Shown here: one piece after another, positions 19,388 to 27,338 of the stretch
How positions within the stretch are numbered: position 1 is the first letter of the stretch
Layout: each line of letters opens with the position of its first letter
Source: an uncultured Isosphaeraceae bacterium
GTDB lineage: Bacteria; Planctomycetota; Planctomycetia; Isosphaerales; Isosphaeraceae
DNA length: 64,000 nucleotides
Direction: 5' to 3'
Assembly: GCA_945957605.1 (NCBI GenBank)
Contig: CAMFLR010000002.1
Span: 420,197 to 484,196 of the forward strand
Position numbers and translations under genes: made by a program
The notes under the pieces: generated by a model
The model's input: the letters and a program-made list of their open reading frames with translations, nothing else
What the model was told of the DNA's origin: nothing
The model's database searches: none

Positions 19388-19531
19388 TCCTCCCGCACCT
19401 TGTGGGCACTTTTTTTGCAAGCCAATGTGGTTGACCATTCTCGGCGCATGTCACCATACTGTCGCGCCAGGATGTTGACGCATTTTCAGCCGCACGTGGC
19501 TGTCGGCTGAAGCTTCGCCGGAGTGCTCTCG

Positions 19532-20857
19532 ATGCCAGGCTGGCTGGTTTCGTTGCTCGCGACGGTGGTTGTCGGTGCACTAGTCGTCGTCATTGCGCGA
19601 TCGCTGGCGACGATCAACACCCTCAAACGCCGCCTTGATGATATGGAAATGGGCCGTCGCGTCCGCCCGGTGCGAACTCGCGCCGTCGGGCCGCTCGGCC
19701 ACCTCACGCGCCGGTTCAACGAGGTCATTCCGATCATCGAAGGGCGCATCGCCAAGCTCGACCGCGAGGCGCAGCAGCTTCGAATCGTCCTCGGCGGCAT
19801 GACCGAGGCAGTTATCGCCATCGACATGCGGCGAAAACTTCTCTTCGCCAACTCCAGCGCCGACGCGTTGTTCGGGCTCGATGCCAACTCGGTCGGCAAG
19901 TTCCTCCTCGAAATCATCCGCAGCCCGCAACTGCACGAGATGGTCGAGCTTACGCTCGCGCGACAAGGCGAATACATCGGCGAGATCGCGCTTATCAGCC
20001 GCGAGCCCTTTCCACGCCCACACTCGAGAATCCTCGCCGTTCATGGCTCACCGCTGCCGGGAAGCCCGCCGGGCGGGGCGATTTTCGTGTTCCACGACGT
20101 CAGCGAACTGCGACGGCTCGAACGGATGCGGCAAGACTTCGTCGCGAACGTCTCGCACGAGTTGAAGACGCCGCTGGCGGCGATCAAGGCGTACACCGAG
20201 TCGTTGCTCGACTGGGCCCTCGATGACTCAGAAGTCAACATGCGGTTCTTGCACCGGATCGAGGAACAGGCCGAGCGGCTTAATCAGCTCATCATGGATT
20301 TGCTCAGCCTCGCGCGGCTCGATTCGGGCGAAGTTCCGTTCGATCACGAGCCGGTTACCATCGGCCCGCTGGTCAAAAAGTGCGCTGAGATTCTGCGCGA
20401 CCGAGCCGAGGCCAAGAACCTCAAACTTGATGTTCAGATGGGGCCGGTGAACGACTCGATCGTGATCGTCGCCGACGATGAGGCCGTCAGGCAGATTCTC
20501 GACAACCTCATCGACAACGCCATAAAATACACACCCGAAGGCGGTTGCGTCAGAATCACGTGCTCGCTCTCGCCGCAATCGGTGTCGATCGAAGTCGCCG
20601 ACACCGGCATCGGGATTCCCCGCGACGACCTCAATCGCATCTTCGAGCGGTTCTATCGCGTCGACAAGGCGCGCAGCCGCGAGCTGGGCGGGACCGGCCT
20701 GGGGCTGTCGATTGTCAAACACCTTGTTCACTCGATCGGCGGGTCGATCACCGTGAACAGCCGCCTGGGCGAAGGGACCCAGTTCTTCCTGCAACTCCCT
20801 CGCGAGCGAATTGCCGCGCTTCCCCAGTCTCCAAGCACGGCCACCACATCTTCCTGA
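19532..20857 (+). CDS. phoR: phosphate regulon sensor histidine kinase
   Basis: A 441-residue membrane sensor kinase. One N-terminal transmembrane helix (about 5-24) is followed by a HAMP/linker, a PAS domain (about 85-190, GGMTEAVIAIDMRRKLLFANSSA), the HisKA box FVANVSHELKTPLAAIKAY with His209, and a HATPase_c domain (N box NLIDNAIKYTPEGG, G boxes ADTGIGIP and GGTGLGLSIV). It should phosphorylate PhoB under phosphate starvation. The naming rests on architecture and on the adjacent pst/phoB genes. GGAG precedes the ATG by nine bases. It is unusual that the kinase opens the locus while its regulator closes it. Confidence 0.87.
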   Translation: MPGWLVSLLATVVVGALVVVIARSLATINTLKRRLDDMEMGRRVRPVRTRAVGPLGHLTRRFNEVIPIIEGRIAKLDREAQQLRIVLGGMTEAVIAIDMRRKLLFANSSADALFGLDANSVGKFLLEIIRSPQLHEMVELTLARQGEYIGEIALISREPFPRPHSRILAVHGSPLPGSPPGGAIFVFHDVSELRRLERMRQDFVANVSHELKTPLAAIKAYTESLLDWALDDSEVNMRFLHRIEEQAERLNQLIMDLLSLARLDSGEVPFDHEPVTIGPLVKKCAEILRDRAEAKNLKLDVQMGPVNDSIVIVADDEAVRQILDNLIDNAIKYTPEGGCVRITCSLSPQSVSIEVADTGIGIPRDDLNRIFERFYRVDKARSRELGGTGLGLSIVKHLVHSIGGSITVNSRLGEGTQFFLQLPRERIAALPQSPSTATTSS

Positions 20858-20957
20858 GCATTCCTCATCGCTTCTTCACATAATCTTCATAAAATTATGG
20901 TAGTCTGGTCCCGACCAGCCTGGGGTGGCTGATTCGGGGTTGTCGGAGCGAGTGTAG

Positions 20958-21992
20958 ATGTCCTGGTTTTGCCCGAGCTTGAGCCGTTCACGCCTTTTCG
21001 TGATCGCTGCTGGGCTGGGATTGCTCGCCCCCGCCGCTTTCGCCGCCGACCCGCCAGCGCCGACCGTTGCAAAGGTCGTCCAGATCGAGGATTTCGCCCC
21101 GCCGACCGAGTTCATTACGGCCGGTGGCGTCAAAACACACTACATCACGGCGGGTGAGCCGACCGGCCGGCCGGTGATTTTAATCCACGGTTTCGGGTCG
21201 TGCACGCACACCTGGCGCATGAACATCCCGGCGATGGCCAAGGCTGGCTATCGCGTTTATGCCCTTGATATCAAAGGCTTTGGGCTAACCGCCAAGCCCC
21301 GCAATACTGTCTACGACCTGCCCGCCTTTACGCAGCACGTCCTCGACTTCATGGACGCGATGAAGGTCGAGCGGGCGATTCTCGTCGGCAACTCGATGGG
21401 CGGGGCGATCAGCATGCGAGTCGCACTGACGCGTCCCGAACGTGTCGCGGGTGTGGTGCTCGTCGATGCTGCTCCTCCCGGCTTCGACATTAACTCCGCC
21501 CCCAGCCGCCTGCTCAAGAACGACAAGGGCGAGGCGAGCGAGAAGGCCAAGCCCGAAGCAATTGCCGCACTCAAGGGGCGCTTCGGAGTCGCCCTCGCGA
21601 AGTCGCTGATCACCCCCAAGACGATCGAGCGCGGGCTGAAGTCGGCCTATCACGACCCGAAACTGGTGACGCCCGAACTCGTCGAGATCTACTATCGACC
21701 GTTCACAATTGATGGGGCGGTCGAAGCGTTTCTCGCCATGACTTCAAAGAGCGACAAGGATTACGCCAAGCTCCCGCCAGTCAGCACGCTCAAGGCCCCC
21801 GCTCTGATCGTTTGGGGCCGCCACGACACTGTGATTCCCGTCTCGATGGCCGACTGGTTCGCGAAAGAACTGCCAAACGCCAAAAAAGTCATCCTTGAAA
21901 AGTCGGGCCACATGCCCCACGAGGAAGAGGCCGACGCATTCAACGCACTCTTTGCCGAGTTCGCGGCGTCGACCACCACTACCCCGAAATGA
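20958..21992 (+). CDS. secreted alpha/beta hydrolase
   Basis: A 344-residue alpha/beta-fold hydrolase with a signal peptide ending around AAFAAD (residue 30). The oxyanion motif HGFG (77-80), nucleophile elbow GNSMGG with Ser146, acid Asp in WGRHDTVIP and His in KSGHMPHEE complete the triad. Substrate is unknown; esters are most likely. The stop overlaps the pstS start by four bases (ATGA), so it is translationally coupled to the phosphate transporter and probably belongs to the Pho regulon. A phosphate-linked role such as release of phosphate from an ester is inference only. Confidence 0.85.
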   Translation: MSWFCPSLSRSRLFVIAAGLGLLAPAAFAADPPAPTVAKVVQIEDFAPPTEFITAGGVKTHYITAGEPTGRPVILIHGFGSCTHTWRMNIPAMAKAGYRVYALDIKGFGLTAKPRNTVYDLPAFTQHVLDFMDAMKVERAILVGNSMGGAISMRVALTRPERVAGVVLVDAAPPGFDINSAPSRLLKNDKGEASEKAKPEAIAALKGRFGVALAKSLITPKTIERGLKSAYHDPKLVTPELVEIYYRPFTIDGAVEAFLAMTSKSDKDYAKLPPVSTLKAPALIVWGRHDTVIPVSMADWFAKELPNAKKVILEKSGHMPHEEEADAFNALFAEFAASTTTTPK

Positions 21993-23011
21993 GAACTCTC
22001 CGCATGAACGTGCTCCGATTCTCCCACCGCGCCCTTCTTGGGCTCGGCCTGTCCGTCCTCTCTCTCGCCACGTTTAGCTTCACCGGTTGCGGCGGAGATG
22101 AAGACGAAAAGGGCAAGTCCGCTCCCACCGCCAATTCCGCCGGCGGCGAGTCAAAGCCGTCGAGCACGGTGGTTGTCGACGGTTCGAGCACCGTTTACCG
22201 TATCAGCGAAAATGCTCGCGAGACGTTTGAAAAGGTCGACTCGACCGTGAACGTCGTCGTCGACAAGCACGGCACCGGCGGCGGCTTCGGACGCTACCTC
22301 AAGGGCGAAGTCGACATCATCGACGCCTCGCGCAAGGCTAAAGCCGAAGAAGCCGAAAAGGCCAAGGCACAGGGAATCGACTGGACCGAGTTCAAGGTCG
22401 GTTACGACGGCATCACGGTCGTCGTGAACAAGAAGAACACGTTTGTGAACGAGCTGTCGGTCGACGATCTCAAGAAGATCTTCGCCGCTGAGTCGAAGAT
22501 CAAAACCTGGAAAGATCTGAACCCCGCCTGGCCCGACAAGAAGCTCGTCATCTACACACCCGACAAGGATTCGGGCACGTTTGAGTTCTTCGTCGATGAA
22601 GTTCTCGGCAAGGGCTCGAAGCAGCGTGACGACATCCAGGCCAGCGCCGACGACAACGTTCTGGTGCTCGGCGTCTCGGGCGATGCCGACGCGATCGGCT
22701 ACTTCGGCTACGCCTACTTCGTCTCGAACAACGAGAAGCTCCGCGCTGTGCCGATCAAGGCCAAGGCCGACGCCAAGGCCGTTGAGCCCAACCCGGAAAC
22801 CATTTTGAAGGGGACGTACGCCCCGCTCGCCCGCCCGCTCTTCATCTACGTGAAGAACTCGGCGATGAGCCGGCCGGCCGTGGCTTCGTTCGTCAAGTAT
22901 TATCTTGAGAATATCGACACGCTAGTGAAGAAGGCCCTCTACGTTCCGCCGACGGACGAAGATAAGGCCAAGAACAAAGCTGGGCTCGAAGCCCTCGGCC
23001 CCAAGAAGTAA
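21989..23011 (+). CDS. pstS: phosphate ABC transporter substrate-binding lipoprotein
   Basis: A 340-residue PstS. A lipobox at SFTGC follows the signal sequence, so the protein is membrane anchored. The phosphate-binding fold is clear: VDGSSTVYRISENA, GTGGGFGRYLKGEVDIIDASRK, TVVVNKKN, YTPDKDSGTFEFF and GYFGYAYF. It captures phosphate for PstCA-B. The first ATG overlaps the hydrolase stop by four bases; the ATG five codons later (22004) is an alternative start. pstC follows after 85 bases. Confidence 0.93.
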   Translation: MRTLRMNVLRFSHRALLGLGLSVLSLATFSFTGCGGDEDEKGKSAPTANSAGGESKPSSTVVVDGSSTVYRISENARETFEKVDSTVNVVVDKHGTGGGFGRYLKGEVDIIDASRKAKAEEAEKAKAQGIDWTEFKVGYDGITVVVNKKNTFVNELSVDDLKKIFAAESKIKTWKDLNPAWPDKKLVIYTPDKDSGTFEFFVDEVLGKGSKQRDDIQASADDNVLVLGVSGDADAIGYFGYAYFVSNNEKLRAVPIKAKADAKAVEPNPETILKGTYAPLARPLFIYVKNSAMSRPAVASFVKYYLENIDTLVKKALYVPPTDEDKAKNKAGLEALGPKK

Positions 23012-23096
23012 CGCACCCGCGTTTTGATCGACACCGGAGCCAGGCTCGTGACCTGTTCGCGAGCTTGGCCTCCCGCTCACTTTTCAGGAATTTCCC

Positions 23097-24071
23097 TTGG
23101 TACCCGCCTCCGCGACGATCGCCGAGCCCGAAAGTACCGACTCCCGCGAATCGCACTGGTCCCGGAAGTCGCGCTTGGTATCAGCTCAAGAATTGATCGT
23201 AAGACCGATCCTTTTCTTTTGCACACTTGTCACCATTGTCACCACGATTGGCATCATTCTCGTGCTCGGTATGGAAGCGCTCGCGTTCTTCCGCCGCCCC
23301 GATGTCTCTGCGCTTGATTTCTTCTTTGGCACCAAGCTCGACCCCGACGGCACACCTCCTCGCTTCGGACTGCTCCCGCTCCTCTGGGGCACATTCGTCA
23401 TCGCATTCGGCTCGTCACTCATCGCGCTGCCGATTGGCCTCCTGAGTGCGATTTACCTCAGCGAGTATGCTCCGCGATCGGTTCGCGCGATCCTCAAACC
23501 CGCGCTCGAACTCCTCGCCGGCGTGCCGACGATCGTTTACGGCTTCCTTGCACTCTTGCTCGTCACCCCTTTGCTCAAGCGTCTGTTCGAGCCGCTCGGC
23601 CTGAGCGTCGAGATGTTCAACGCCCTCAGCGCCTGCATCGTCGTCGGCATCATGGTCATCCCGATGGTCTCGTCGCTCAGCGAAGACGTGCTTTCGGCCG
23701 TCCCGCGTGGCCTTCGTGAAGCAGCTTATGGCCTGGGGGCGACCAAGTTCGAGGTCTCGACCCGCGTCGTTCTCCCCGCCGCGCTTTCAGGCGTGACGGC
23801 GTCGTTTATCCTGGCGATCAGTCGTGCCGTCGGCGAAACGATGGCCGTCGTACTCGCTGCGGGCAGTCGGGCTCAAATCACACTCAACCCACTGACATCG
23901 GTCGAAACGATGACGGCGTATATCGTCGCCGTGACGAACGGTGAGGCGTCGGAAGGGTCGAGCGAATCACTTTCGCTGTTCGCCGTCGCGCTCTCGCTGT
24001 TTGCGATCACTTTATTGCTTAACCTGATTTCGGGTTTGGTGTTGCGTCGCTATCGCGAGGTGTACAACTAA
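23097..24071 (+). CDS. pstC: phosphate ABC transporter permease PstC
   Basis: A 324-residue inner-membrane permease with six predicted helices and the EAA-like loop LREAAYGLGATKFEVSTRVVLPAALSG. The ending LVLRRYREVYN is typical for PstC. The start is TTG at 23097, chosen because CAGGAA lies seven bases upstream and no closer ATG/GTG keeps the first helix. It forms the channel with PstA; the PstA start overlaps its stop by one base (TAATG). Confidence 0.9.
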   Translation: MVPASATIAEPESTDSRESHWSRKSRLVSAQELIVRPILFFCTLVTIVTTIGIILVLGMEALAFFRRPDVSALDFFFGTKLDPDGTPPRFGLLPLLWGTFVIAFGSSLIALPIGLLSAIYLSEYAPRSVRAILKPALELLAGVPTIVYGFLALLLVTPLLKRLFEPLGLSVEMFNALSACIVVGIMVIPMVSSLSEDVLSAVPRGLREAAYGLGATKFEVSTRVVLPAALSGVTASFILAISRAVGETMAVVLAAGSRAQITLNPLTSVETMTAYIVAVTNGEASEGSSESLSLFAVALSLFAITLLLNLISGLVLRRYREVYN

Positions 24072-24982
24072 TGAGCCCCTCCGACGCACATTTCGCTCCC
24101 CGGCCAATTCGGCGGGTGTTGGGACCGGTTTTCGGTATCGCCTGCCTATTGGCGACGCTCACCGGCGTCATCGTTCTGGCAATTCTCCTCGGCGCGGTGT
24201 TTTCGACCGTCTCGAAGGACGCTGGACTCGGCGAGGTACTCTCGTTCCTCGGCCGACTCGCACGATCGAGCCGCTCGACCGACCCCGATCTCGCGGGCTT
24301 CAAGGCGGGTATTGCCGGAAGCCTCTGGCTCCTTGCGATCGTCTTCGTGCTGGCGATTCCCGTTGGCTCGGGCGCAGCGGTTTTCCTCGAAGAATACATG
24401 CCAGACGGCCGGCTCAAACGCATCATTCAAATGAACATCGCCAACCTTGCGGCGGTGCCGTCGATCGTCTACGGCATCCTTGGCCTGGCGGTTTTCAATC
24501 GCGGCATGGGCGTGAAAGGGCTGGCGATGGGGCCGATGCTCATCGCCGGCGGACTCACGCTCGCGTTGCTCGTGCTGCCGGTGGTGGTTATCGCCACGCA
24601 GGAAGCGCTTCGCACGGTTCCGACTTCGCTTCGCCAGGCAGCACTCGCACTCGGGGCGACGAAATGGCAGGTGATTCGTGACCACGTGTTGCCGTCATCG
24701 TTGCCAGGCGTCCTTACCGGTGCGATTCTCGCGCTCTCGCGAGCCATCGGCGAAACTGCCCCGCTCCTGATGATCGGCGCGGCCGCGACCAAGGTTCCCA
24801 CAGGCATTCGCAGCCGATTCACCGTGCTGCCGGTCGAGATTTACAACTTCGCCAAAGAGCCCAACCCCAAGTTCGCTGTGGTGGCGGCTGGGGGCATCCT
24901 TATCCTTCTGGCCATGCTGCTGAGCATGAACGCCACGGCCATTATCATCCGGAACAGGTTCGCCCGTTCCGCACGAGGTTAA
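24071..24982 (+). CDS. pstA: phosphate ABC transporter permease PstA
   Basis: A 303-residue permease with six hydrophobic helices and the loop [27 protein letters not shown] that contacts PstB. The N-terminal periplasmic region is short. Translation is coupled to PstC by a TAATG overlap, and PstB follows after five bases. Together these genes form the high-affinity phosphate uptake system in the inner membrane. Confidence 0.92.
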   Translation: MSPSDAHFAPRPIRRVLGPVFGIACLLATLTGVIVLAILLGAVFSTVSKDAGLGEVLSFLGRLARSSRSTDPDLAGFKAGIAGSLWLLAIVFVLAIPVGSGAAVFLEEYMPDGRLKRIIQMNIANLAAVPSIVYGILGLAVFNRGMGVKGLAMGPMLIAGGLTLALLVLPVVVIATQEALRTVPTSLRQAALALGATKWQVIRDHVLPSSLPGVLTGAILALSRAIGETAPLLMIGAAATKVPTGIRSRFTVLPVEIYNFAKEPNPKFAVVAAGGILILLAMLLSMNATAIIIRNRFARSARG

Positions 24983-24987
24983 TCCTC

Positions 24988-25848
24988 ATGAGCCCGATCA
25001 TGTCTGAGGACAAAACCACGCCGATGCCGCCCACCCAGGCCGAATCCACGTCGCCAGTGCCTGCCGCGCCAAGTGCGGTGCTCAGCGCACGCAATCTTTC
25101 GGTGTGGTACGGAACCTCGCTCGCGCTCAAGGATATCTCAATCGAGATTCCGCGCAACAAAATCACCGCGCTCATCGGACCGTCCGGTTGCGGCAAGAGC
25201 ACGCTGCTCCGCTGCTTCAACCGCATGAACGACCTGATTCAAGGCGCGCGGATGGAAGGCCAGCTCGACTTCGAGGGGCTCGATCTCAACAGCAAAGACA
25301 CCGACCCGGTCGCCCTGAGGCGCCGGATCGGCATGGTGTTCCAGAAGCCGAATCCGTTCCCCAAGAGCATTTATCAAAACGTCGCGTGGGGCGCGCGGAT
25401 CAACGGCTATCGCGGTGACATGGACGAACTCGTCGAGCGCTCACTTCGTCGCGCTGCTCTTTGGGACGAGGTTAAAAACAAGCTGCACAAGTCGGGACTC
25501 GACCTCTCGGGCGGTCAGCAGCAGCGGCTCTGCATCGCTCGCACACTCGCCGTTGAGCCCGAAGTGATCCTGATGGACGAGCCCTGCTCCGCACTCGACC
25601 CCATCTCGACCGCTCGCGTCGAAGACCTGATGGACGACCTCAAGTCCGAGTACACCATAGTCATCGTGACCCACAACATGCAGCAGGCCCGCCGCACCAG
25701 CGACATGACCGCCTGCCTCATGCTCGACGACGCCGTCCAGAACGGCCACCGCACCGGCATCATCGCCGAGTTTTCCCCCACCGACCGGCTCTTTACGATT
25801 CCCAAAGATCCCAGAACCGAGGCGTATATCACCGGTCGCATTGGCTGA
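24988..25848 (+). CDS. pstB: phosphate ABC transporter ATP-binding protein
   Basis: A 286-residue ATPase with Walker [10 protein letters not shown] (64-72), Q loop [11 protein letters not shown], signature LSGGQQQR (173-180), Walker B ILMDEP (194-199) and the H loop VTHNMQQA. The 30-residue Pro/Ser/Thr-rich N-terminal extension is longer than usual. It energises PstCA. No phoU follows; the next gene is phoB after 136 bases. Confidence 0.94.
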   Translation: MSPIMSEDKTTPMPPTQAESTSPVPAAPSAVLSARNLSVWYGTSLALKDISIEIPRNKITALIGPSGCGKSTLLRCFNRMNDLIQGARMEGQLDFEGLDLNSKDTDPVALRRRIGMVFQKPNPFPKSIYQNVAWGARINGYRGDMDELVERSLRRAALWDEVKNKLHKSGLDLSGGQQQRLCIARTLAVEPEVILMDEPCSALDPISTARVEDLMDDLKSEYTIVIVTHNMQQARRTSDMTACLMLDDAVQNGHRTGIIAEFSPTDRLFTIPKDPRTEAYITGRIG

Positions 25849-25984
25849 TCGCAACACGGAAGTTCTCCCTGGCTGTGGACAACCGTACAACGCCCCGACA
25901 TTCGGTCAAGACGTTACGCTCCTATTCATCGGCAGAAACCCCGCGAAACCGCGCCCATTCCGCCACCAAAAACGAGGCCCATCG

Positions 25985-26692
25985 ATGGCAAAGCCCAAGA
26001 TCTTGGTGATCGAGGACGAGCGGTCACTCGTCGAAGTCCTCACCTACAACCTCAACCGCGAAGGTTTTGAGGTCCTTACTGCTTACGACGGACAGGACGG
26101 GTTGAGACAAGCCCAGGTCAAACTTCCCGATTTAATCGTTCTCGACCTGATGCTTCCGGTGAAAAACGGCCTCGACGTTTGCCGAGAGCTACGTCAAGGA
26201 ACACGCACCCGCGAAATTCCCATCATCATGCTCACGGCCAAGGCTGAAGAATCCGACCAATTGATCGGCTTCGCCACCGGCGCAGATGATTATGTGACGA
26301 AGCCCTACAGCCTGAAGGTGCTCATCCAGCGCATCAAGCGCGAACTACGCCGCCGCGCGGGGGCCGAAGAGCCCTCGTCGTCTGCGGTGTATTCGTGCCA
26401 GGGCGTGGTGGTTGACCGCAACCGCCATCGCGCTCTTCACAACAATGAAGAGCTCATTTTAACGCCGACCGAGTTTCGCCTGCTCGAAACCCTGCTGCGC
26501 CAGCCCGGCCGCGCCTTCAACCGCAATGAGTTGATGGACGCGGCGATTGGTGAAGACGCCGTCGTGCTCGAACGGACGATCGACGTCCACGTCAAAAGCT
26601 TACGCAAGAAGCTCGGCGAAGCTCACGAACTTATCGAGACGGTCCGCGGAGTCGGTTACCGATTCCGGGAACCCCGGCTGATCGAGGCGTAA
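25985..26692 (+). CDS. phoB: phosphate response regulator, OmpR/PhoB family
   Basis: A 235-residue response regulator. The receiver domain has the acidic pocket EDE (10-12), phosphoacceptor Asp54 in VLDLMLP, Thr/Lys switch residues in MLTAKAEE and DDYVTKPY. The winged-helix DNA-binding domain covers about 140-230 (LTPTEFRLLETLLRQPGRAFNRNELM...TIDVHVKSLRKKLG..IETVRGVGYRF). GAGG precedes this ATG by nine bases; a longer open frame upstream is ignored. Partner kinase should be the PhoR-like protein at 19532. The last 62 bases overlap the convergent csrA frame. Confidence 0.92.
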   Translation: MAKPKILVIEDERSLVEVLTYNLNREGFEVLTAYDGQDGLRQAQVKLPDLIVLDLMLPVKNGLDVCRELRQGTRTREIPIIMLTAKAEESDQLIGFATGADDYVTKPYSLKVLIQRIKRELRRRAGAEEPSSSAVYSCQGVVVDRNRHRALHNNEELILTPTEFRLLETLLRQPGRAFNRNELMDAAIGEDAVVLERTIDVHVKSLRKKLGEAHELIETVRGVGYRFREPRLIEA

Positions 26693-26969
26693 CGCCCGCA
26701 CCAACCATTTCGTTCGACTTTGCGGGCCTTTCGCTAGCGGCGAAGCCCGCTTTTCTTTGCGCACCGGCCGTATCAGGCTGCTCTTTGTGGCCGGCGGCTT
26801 CCTGAAGCGCCCGGCCGCCATCCGGCAGCAATTCGGCCCGCACCACGGCGACGCTCCGAGGCGCTTCGATTCCGAGACGTACCTGGCCACCTTCGAGACG
26901 GACGACCGTCACGCAGATATCTTCGCCGATGTACAGCCTCTCCATGAGTTTACGCGTCAAGACCAACAT
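26631..26969 (-). CDS. csrA: carbon storage regulator CsrA with long C-terminal tail
   Basis: CsrA is a dimeric RNA-binding protein that recognises GGA motifs near ribosome sites. Residues 1-47 are a full CsrA core (MLVLTRKLMERLYIGEDI, VRLGIEAPRSVAVVRAEL), including the conserved Arg near residue 44. The remaining 65 residues (to 112) match nothing I know and are written by the antisense strand of the phoB terminator and the last 20 phoB codons. An ATG three codons earlier is possible; this one has GAGGA at eight bases and gives the canonical MLVLTRK start. Confidence 0.87.
   Translation of the reverse strand: MLVLTRKLMERLYIGEDICVTVVRLEGGQVRLGIEAPRSVAVVRAELLPDGGRALQEAAGHKEQPDTAGAQRKAGFAASERPAKSNEMVGAGVTPRSAGVPGIGNRLRGPSR
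26722..26758 (+). terminator. intrinsic terminator after phoB
   Basis: Stem GCGGGC...GCCCGC stacked on TTCGC...GCGAA with a two-base bulge and loop TAGCG, followed by TTTTCTTT. It starts 30 bases past the phoB stop. It lies wholly inside the csrA frame on the other strand. Confidence 0.8.
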
Positions 26970-27338
26970 GGGTGTCATCCTCGAGTTGCGGTTCGCGTCC
27001 GCTGCTTTTTGCCCTGCTTCGCCGAACCATTCGGCTCCCGCCCGGCACTACCCAGAGCTTAGGTCAGATTTCTCGCATCCGTAGCAAATACGGTCTCAAC
27101 TGAAGTGTGTTACGTCTCTCAATGCGCCGTGTGGCGCTCTTTTTTCTCGATGTCTTCGCAAAAATATTTCGCGTCACAGAATTCATTTCCGCTTGTTTCC
27201 GCCTCGATTGACACAAACCAAAACAGGCTGTGTTCTGGGCGCACGTAAACGTTCGGAACGCAAAAATGCCCTCCGAACGCTGCTTTCGCACTAAAAATGG
27301 CGGGGAGATTGGATACCCCTCGCCGTGTTTCGGGGGCT
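26970..27338. other. intergenic stretch with small hairpins
   Basis: Between the csrA start and the end of the SBBP gene no protein gene is convincing. A short perfect hairpin GCCGAA/TTCGGC lies at 27021-27035 and a second, terminator-like one at 27124-27145. The csrA promoter should lie in its left part. Confidence 0.5.
27124..27145 (+). terminator. possible terminator, plus strand
   Basis: GCGCC-GTGT-GGCGC followed by TCTTTTTT. No plus-strand gene precedes it closely; it could end a small RNA or a read-through transcript antisense to csrA. The function is uncertain. Confidence 0.4.
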
